This document shows positions 62,013 through 64,000 of a stretch of DNA of 64,000 nt, one piece after another. Origin of the DNA: Winogradskyella wichelsiae (GTDB lineage Bacteria; Bacteroidota; Bacteroidia; Flavobacteriales; Flavobacteriaceae); the NCBI RefSeq assembly GCF_013403925.1, contig NZ_JABFDJ010000004.1, positions 124,001 through 188,000 on the forward strand, in the 5' to 3' direction. The position numbers and the translations under genes were made by a program. Position 1 is the first letter of the stretch; every line of letters starts with the position of its first letter. The notes beneath the pieces were generated by a model, which did no database searches, was not told the origin of the DNA, and saw only the letters and a list, made by a program, of their open reading frames with translations.

Positions 62013-62894
62013 TTAAGTTGGTATTTGTTGTCTAAATTTCAATGGTGACATTTTATAATTCTCGCTAAATAACCTACAAAAGTGTGAGGTATTATTAAAC
62101 CCAGATTCATAACAAATTTCGGTTATATTTTTACTTGTAGTCATCAATAAGTGTGAAGCATGCTCTAATCTTTTAGCACGCAACCAATTAGCAGGCGAGT
62201 CTTTATATTGTTTTTTAAATTCCCTTTTAAACTGCGATAAACTAAGATTAGAAAGTCGTGCTAAGTGATCTACATTTAGACTGGTGTACATATTGGTCTT
62301 AACCACATTATCTAAATTAGAATTGTTCTCTATCAAGCAATTTTTAAGAAAACTCATAAAATAGCTTCTTTCTTGTCCCGAAATAAGTAACAATAATAAC
62401 TCTCTAAATTTATGTGATATCAGCTCTTTAGTTGGCGGTAAATCTGACAATTCAAAATAAGACAAAACGGAATGGACGTATGCATTCATCCATTTATCAA
62501 TAAAGAATTGATAAGCACCTAGAGAGTTTATATCTAATAACTCTGAAGGCGCTATCATTTGTAAATATTCTTTAATAAAACGCTTTAAAAAATCATCTGT
62601 AAGAAAAACTAAAAGGCATTCTAGGTTTTTTCCATTACGTAATTTTTCACAAACTATAACAGATCCTTTTTTTACAAAAATAGATTCTCCAGCTTCTAAT
62701 TTATAAAAATAATTAGGCGTTGCTACACTTTGATTTCCTTCAAGAACAAACATAAGCATGTTGTCTTTTATAAACAGCCGATCGCGCTCACTTGAGTCTT
62801 CTATTGAAAAATGCACAATAGCTTGATTTTCTGCTTCTAAAATTTCAAATTTGTCTGCTTTTTCAAAATATGTTATGAGCTCTTGATCTATCAT
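62013..62894 (-). CDS. AraC family transcriptional regulator
   Basis: The 293-residue regulator has an N-terminal sensing domain with a cupin-like turn (YFYKLEAGESIFVKKGSVIV, about 82-101) and a C-terminal AraC helix-turn-helix pair (about 195-290) containing VDHLARLSNLSLSQFKREFK and NITEICYESGFNNTSHFCRL. The end LKFRQQIPT is typical. It converges on the ASCH-pyrophosphatase gene with 13 bp between stops, and its targets are not evident. The N-terminal part resembles the ligand part of regulators such as ExsA-like proteins, but no ligand can be named. Confidence 0.88.
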   Translation of the reverse strand: MIDQELITYFEKADKFEILEAENQAIVHFSIEDSSERDRLFIKDNMLMFVLEGNQSVATPNYFYKLEAGESIFVKKGSVIVCEKLRNGKNLECLLVFLTDDFLKRFIKEYLQMIAPSELLDINSLGAYQFFIDKWMNAYVHSVLSYFELSDLPPTKELISHKFRELLLLLISGQERSYFMSFLKNCLIENNSNLDNVVKTNMYTSLNVDHLARLSNLSLSQFKREFKKQYKDSPANWLRAKRLEHASHLLMTTSKNITEICYESGFNNTSHFCRLFSENYKMSPLKFRQQIPT

Positions 62895-63005
62895 TCAACA
62901 TTAATTAGAAGAACCTAAATGTAGTCATAAGATTTATAAAAAACAGCAAAACAGGCTTAAATATTATATTTTTCTTGTTTATTTAATAAATAATTAAATA
63001 TTTGA

Positions 63006-63047
63006 TAATTGATTATGCTTTAGCTTCAAATAAAACATAATCAATTA
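63006..63047 (-). terminator. inverted repeat ending the ptsI-like gene
   Basis: TAATTGATTATG (63006-63017) and CATAATCAATTA (63036-63047) are perfect 12-bp complements with an 18-nt loop, in the gap after the ptsI-like gene on the minus strand. The T-run is weak, so it is a probable, not certain, terminator. Confidence 0.5.
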
Positions 63048-63070
63048 GTTAGTTTCGTTCAAAATAAAAA

Positions 63071-64000
63071 CTAAGCGTTGATACTTTGCTCTACTTCATT
63101 TAAAGTACTGCTCAATACTATATCCTTTAAAATCTCTCTATTACTAGCAACATCCATCGTTCGTATAGCATCTTTAATTCTAGGTATTACGGGTCCAGAC
63201 ATACTATATTTACGAAGTCCTATTGCACTTAACAAAGCCGTAGCCTTTGGGTTACTCGCTAACTCACCACAGAGACTTACATCTATTCCTTGGGCATTTG
63301 CACCAACTATTATTTTAGAAAGCGCATTTAGTACAGCGGGGTGTAAAGCACTGTAATGCTTAGATAATAACGTACTCTCTCTGTCCATTGCTAATAGGTA
63401 TTGTGTAAGATCGTTTGTGCCAATACTTAAAAAATCGAGATGTTTAGCTAATTGTGGTAAAATGAAAATAACGGAAGGTACCTCAACCATAATTCCAATT
63501 CTCATATCCTTAGCGTACGCAATCTTTTCTGCATCGAGTTCCTCTCTCACTTCTTTTAGTAATGCTTTTGCTTCAATAACCTCTTCTAGCATCCCAACCA
63601 TTGGAAACATAACACTTATATCATAGTCTGCTGATATTCGGCATAATGCTCTAAGTTGTGCTTTAAATATACCTGTGTTTTTAAGGCAATAGCGAATACC
63701 TCTTAAACCCAAAAATGGATTTGTCTCTTCTGGGATACCTAAATATGGAATCGGTTTATCTCCCCCTACATCTAAAGTTCTAATGGTAATAGGCAGTCCT
63801 TGCATATTATTGCAAACCTGTTTATAAATTTCATATTGTTCCTCTTCGCTTGGTGGTGTTTCTCTATTCATATACAGAAACTCAGTTCTATATAAGCCTA
63901 TGCCATCTGCACCATTAGTAAAGGCAATTTGCGCTTCTTTAGGACTACTTATATTAGCGAGAATTTGAAATTCTACACCATCACTGCTCACAGCTGGAAG
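63071..64000 (-). CDS. ptsI: phosphoenolpyruvate-protein phosphotransferase (PTS Enzyme I), C-terminal part
   Basis: Incomplete gene: its coding frame runs through 64000 (upstream codons Leu-Pro-Ala precede the first listed residue), so only the C-terminal half, about 310 residues, is visible. It is the PEP-binding domain of Enzyme I or a close relative: GADGIGLYRTEFLYMNR carries the Arg/Glu of the PEP site, then RTLDVGGDKPIPY, NPFLGLRGIRYCL, and FLSIGTNDLTQYLLAMDRES with the catalytic-Cys-type ending VSLCGELASNP. It could be standard PtsI or a PtsP-type nitrogen-PTS Enzyme I, since the N-terminal domain that would decide this is outside the window. Confidence 0.9.
   Translation of the reverse strand, partial: LPAVSSDGVEFQILANISSPKEAQIAFTNGADGIGLYRTEFLYMNRETPPSEEEQYEIYKQVCNNMQGLPITIRTLDVGGDKPIPYLGIPEETNPFLGLRGIRYCLKNTGIFKAQLRALCRISADYDISVMFPMVGMLEEVIEAKALLKEVREELDAEKIAYAKDMRIGIMVEVPSVIFILPQLAKHLDFLSIGTNDLTQYLLAMDRESTLLSKHYSALHPAVLNALSKIIVGANAQGIDVSLCGELASNPKATALLSAIGLRKYSMSGPVIPRIKDAIRTMDVASNREILKDIVLSSTLNEVEQSINA

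Noticed and set aside
63078..63626. Plus-strand frames opposite the ptsI-like gene
   Set aside because: The minus strand carries clear Enzyme I motifs through the whole region.

Overview
The window is a piece of a Bacteroidota chromosome, most likely a marine Flavobacteriaceae. This rests on low GC, A-rich start regions with almost no Shine-Dalgarno sequences, several promoters of the Bacteroidota type (TTTG, about 20 nt, TAnnTTTG), and typical gene families: a fused alpha/beta 2-oxoacid dehydrogenase E1, a DUF5063 protein, a TonB/SusC-style receptor with its own TonB, and many lipoproteins. I see no tRNA, rRNA, CRISPR array, insertion sequence or prophage. Most of the window reads as ordinary chromosomal backbone, with one more accessory stretch at about 55.2-62 kb.

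Layout. 0-8.1 kb: outer-membrane phospholipase A, an AsmA-family protein, uvrA, a 55-residue membrane protein and a LOG-family phosphoribohydrolase. 8.4-16.3 kb: a peptidase-like protein that has lost its zinc motif and ends in a probable outer-membrane barrel, the fused E1 enzyme, two tandem PPK2 polyphosphate kinases and a small unknown gene. 16.4-19.6 kb: a THUMP rRNA methyltransferase, divergent from a methyltransferase/ZIP/DUF4268 operon. 19.8-26.2 kb: a small secreted protein, then a complete RND efflux operon (adaptor, pump, outer-membrane factor). 26.3-30 kb: DUF5063, a GAF histidine kinase and two poorly known genes. 30-35.8 kb: cysK, an MBOAT/SGNH-like acylation pair, a HAD phosphatase and an FAD oxidoreductase. 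36-39.1 kb: a peroxide-defence locus, oxyR divergent from an exported catalase and an exported ankyrin protein. 39.2-43.7 kb: CoA transferase with divergent AraC regulator, HxlR with divergent VOC protein, and a KDG-kinase-like sugar kinase. 44-49.2 kb: tonB and its receptor, a decayed lysoplasmalogenase gene and NDH-2. 49.5-55.2 kb: ECF sigma factor with a membrane protein, PlsC-like acyltransferase, CoA pyrophosphatase, a lipoprotein cyclophilin and an M3 peptidase lipoprotein.

The least ordinary part is 55.7-62 kb. Two unrecognised proteins (one exported, one membrane-anchored) are followed by a tight three-gene run, 57800-61999. It encodes a short exported L-domain-like protein, a long exported leucine-rich L-domain protein with a YARHG module, and a lipoprotein that joins an ASCH domain to an inorganic pyrophosphatase with an apparently complete active site. 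I know of no described system with this composition. It is the best candidate here for something new, although the functional link is inference. An AraC regulator converges on it, and the window ends inside a ptsI-like Enzyme I gene.

Several start codons proposed here are internal to the longest open frame. They were chosen from signal peptides, lipoboxes, overlap with the upstream gene, or -7 box positions.
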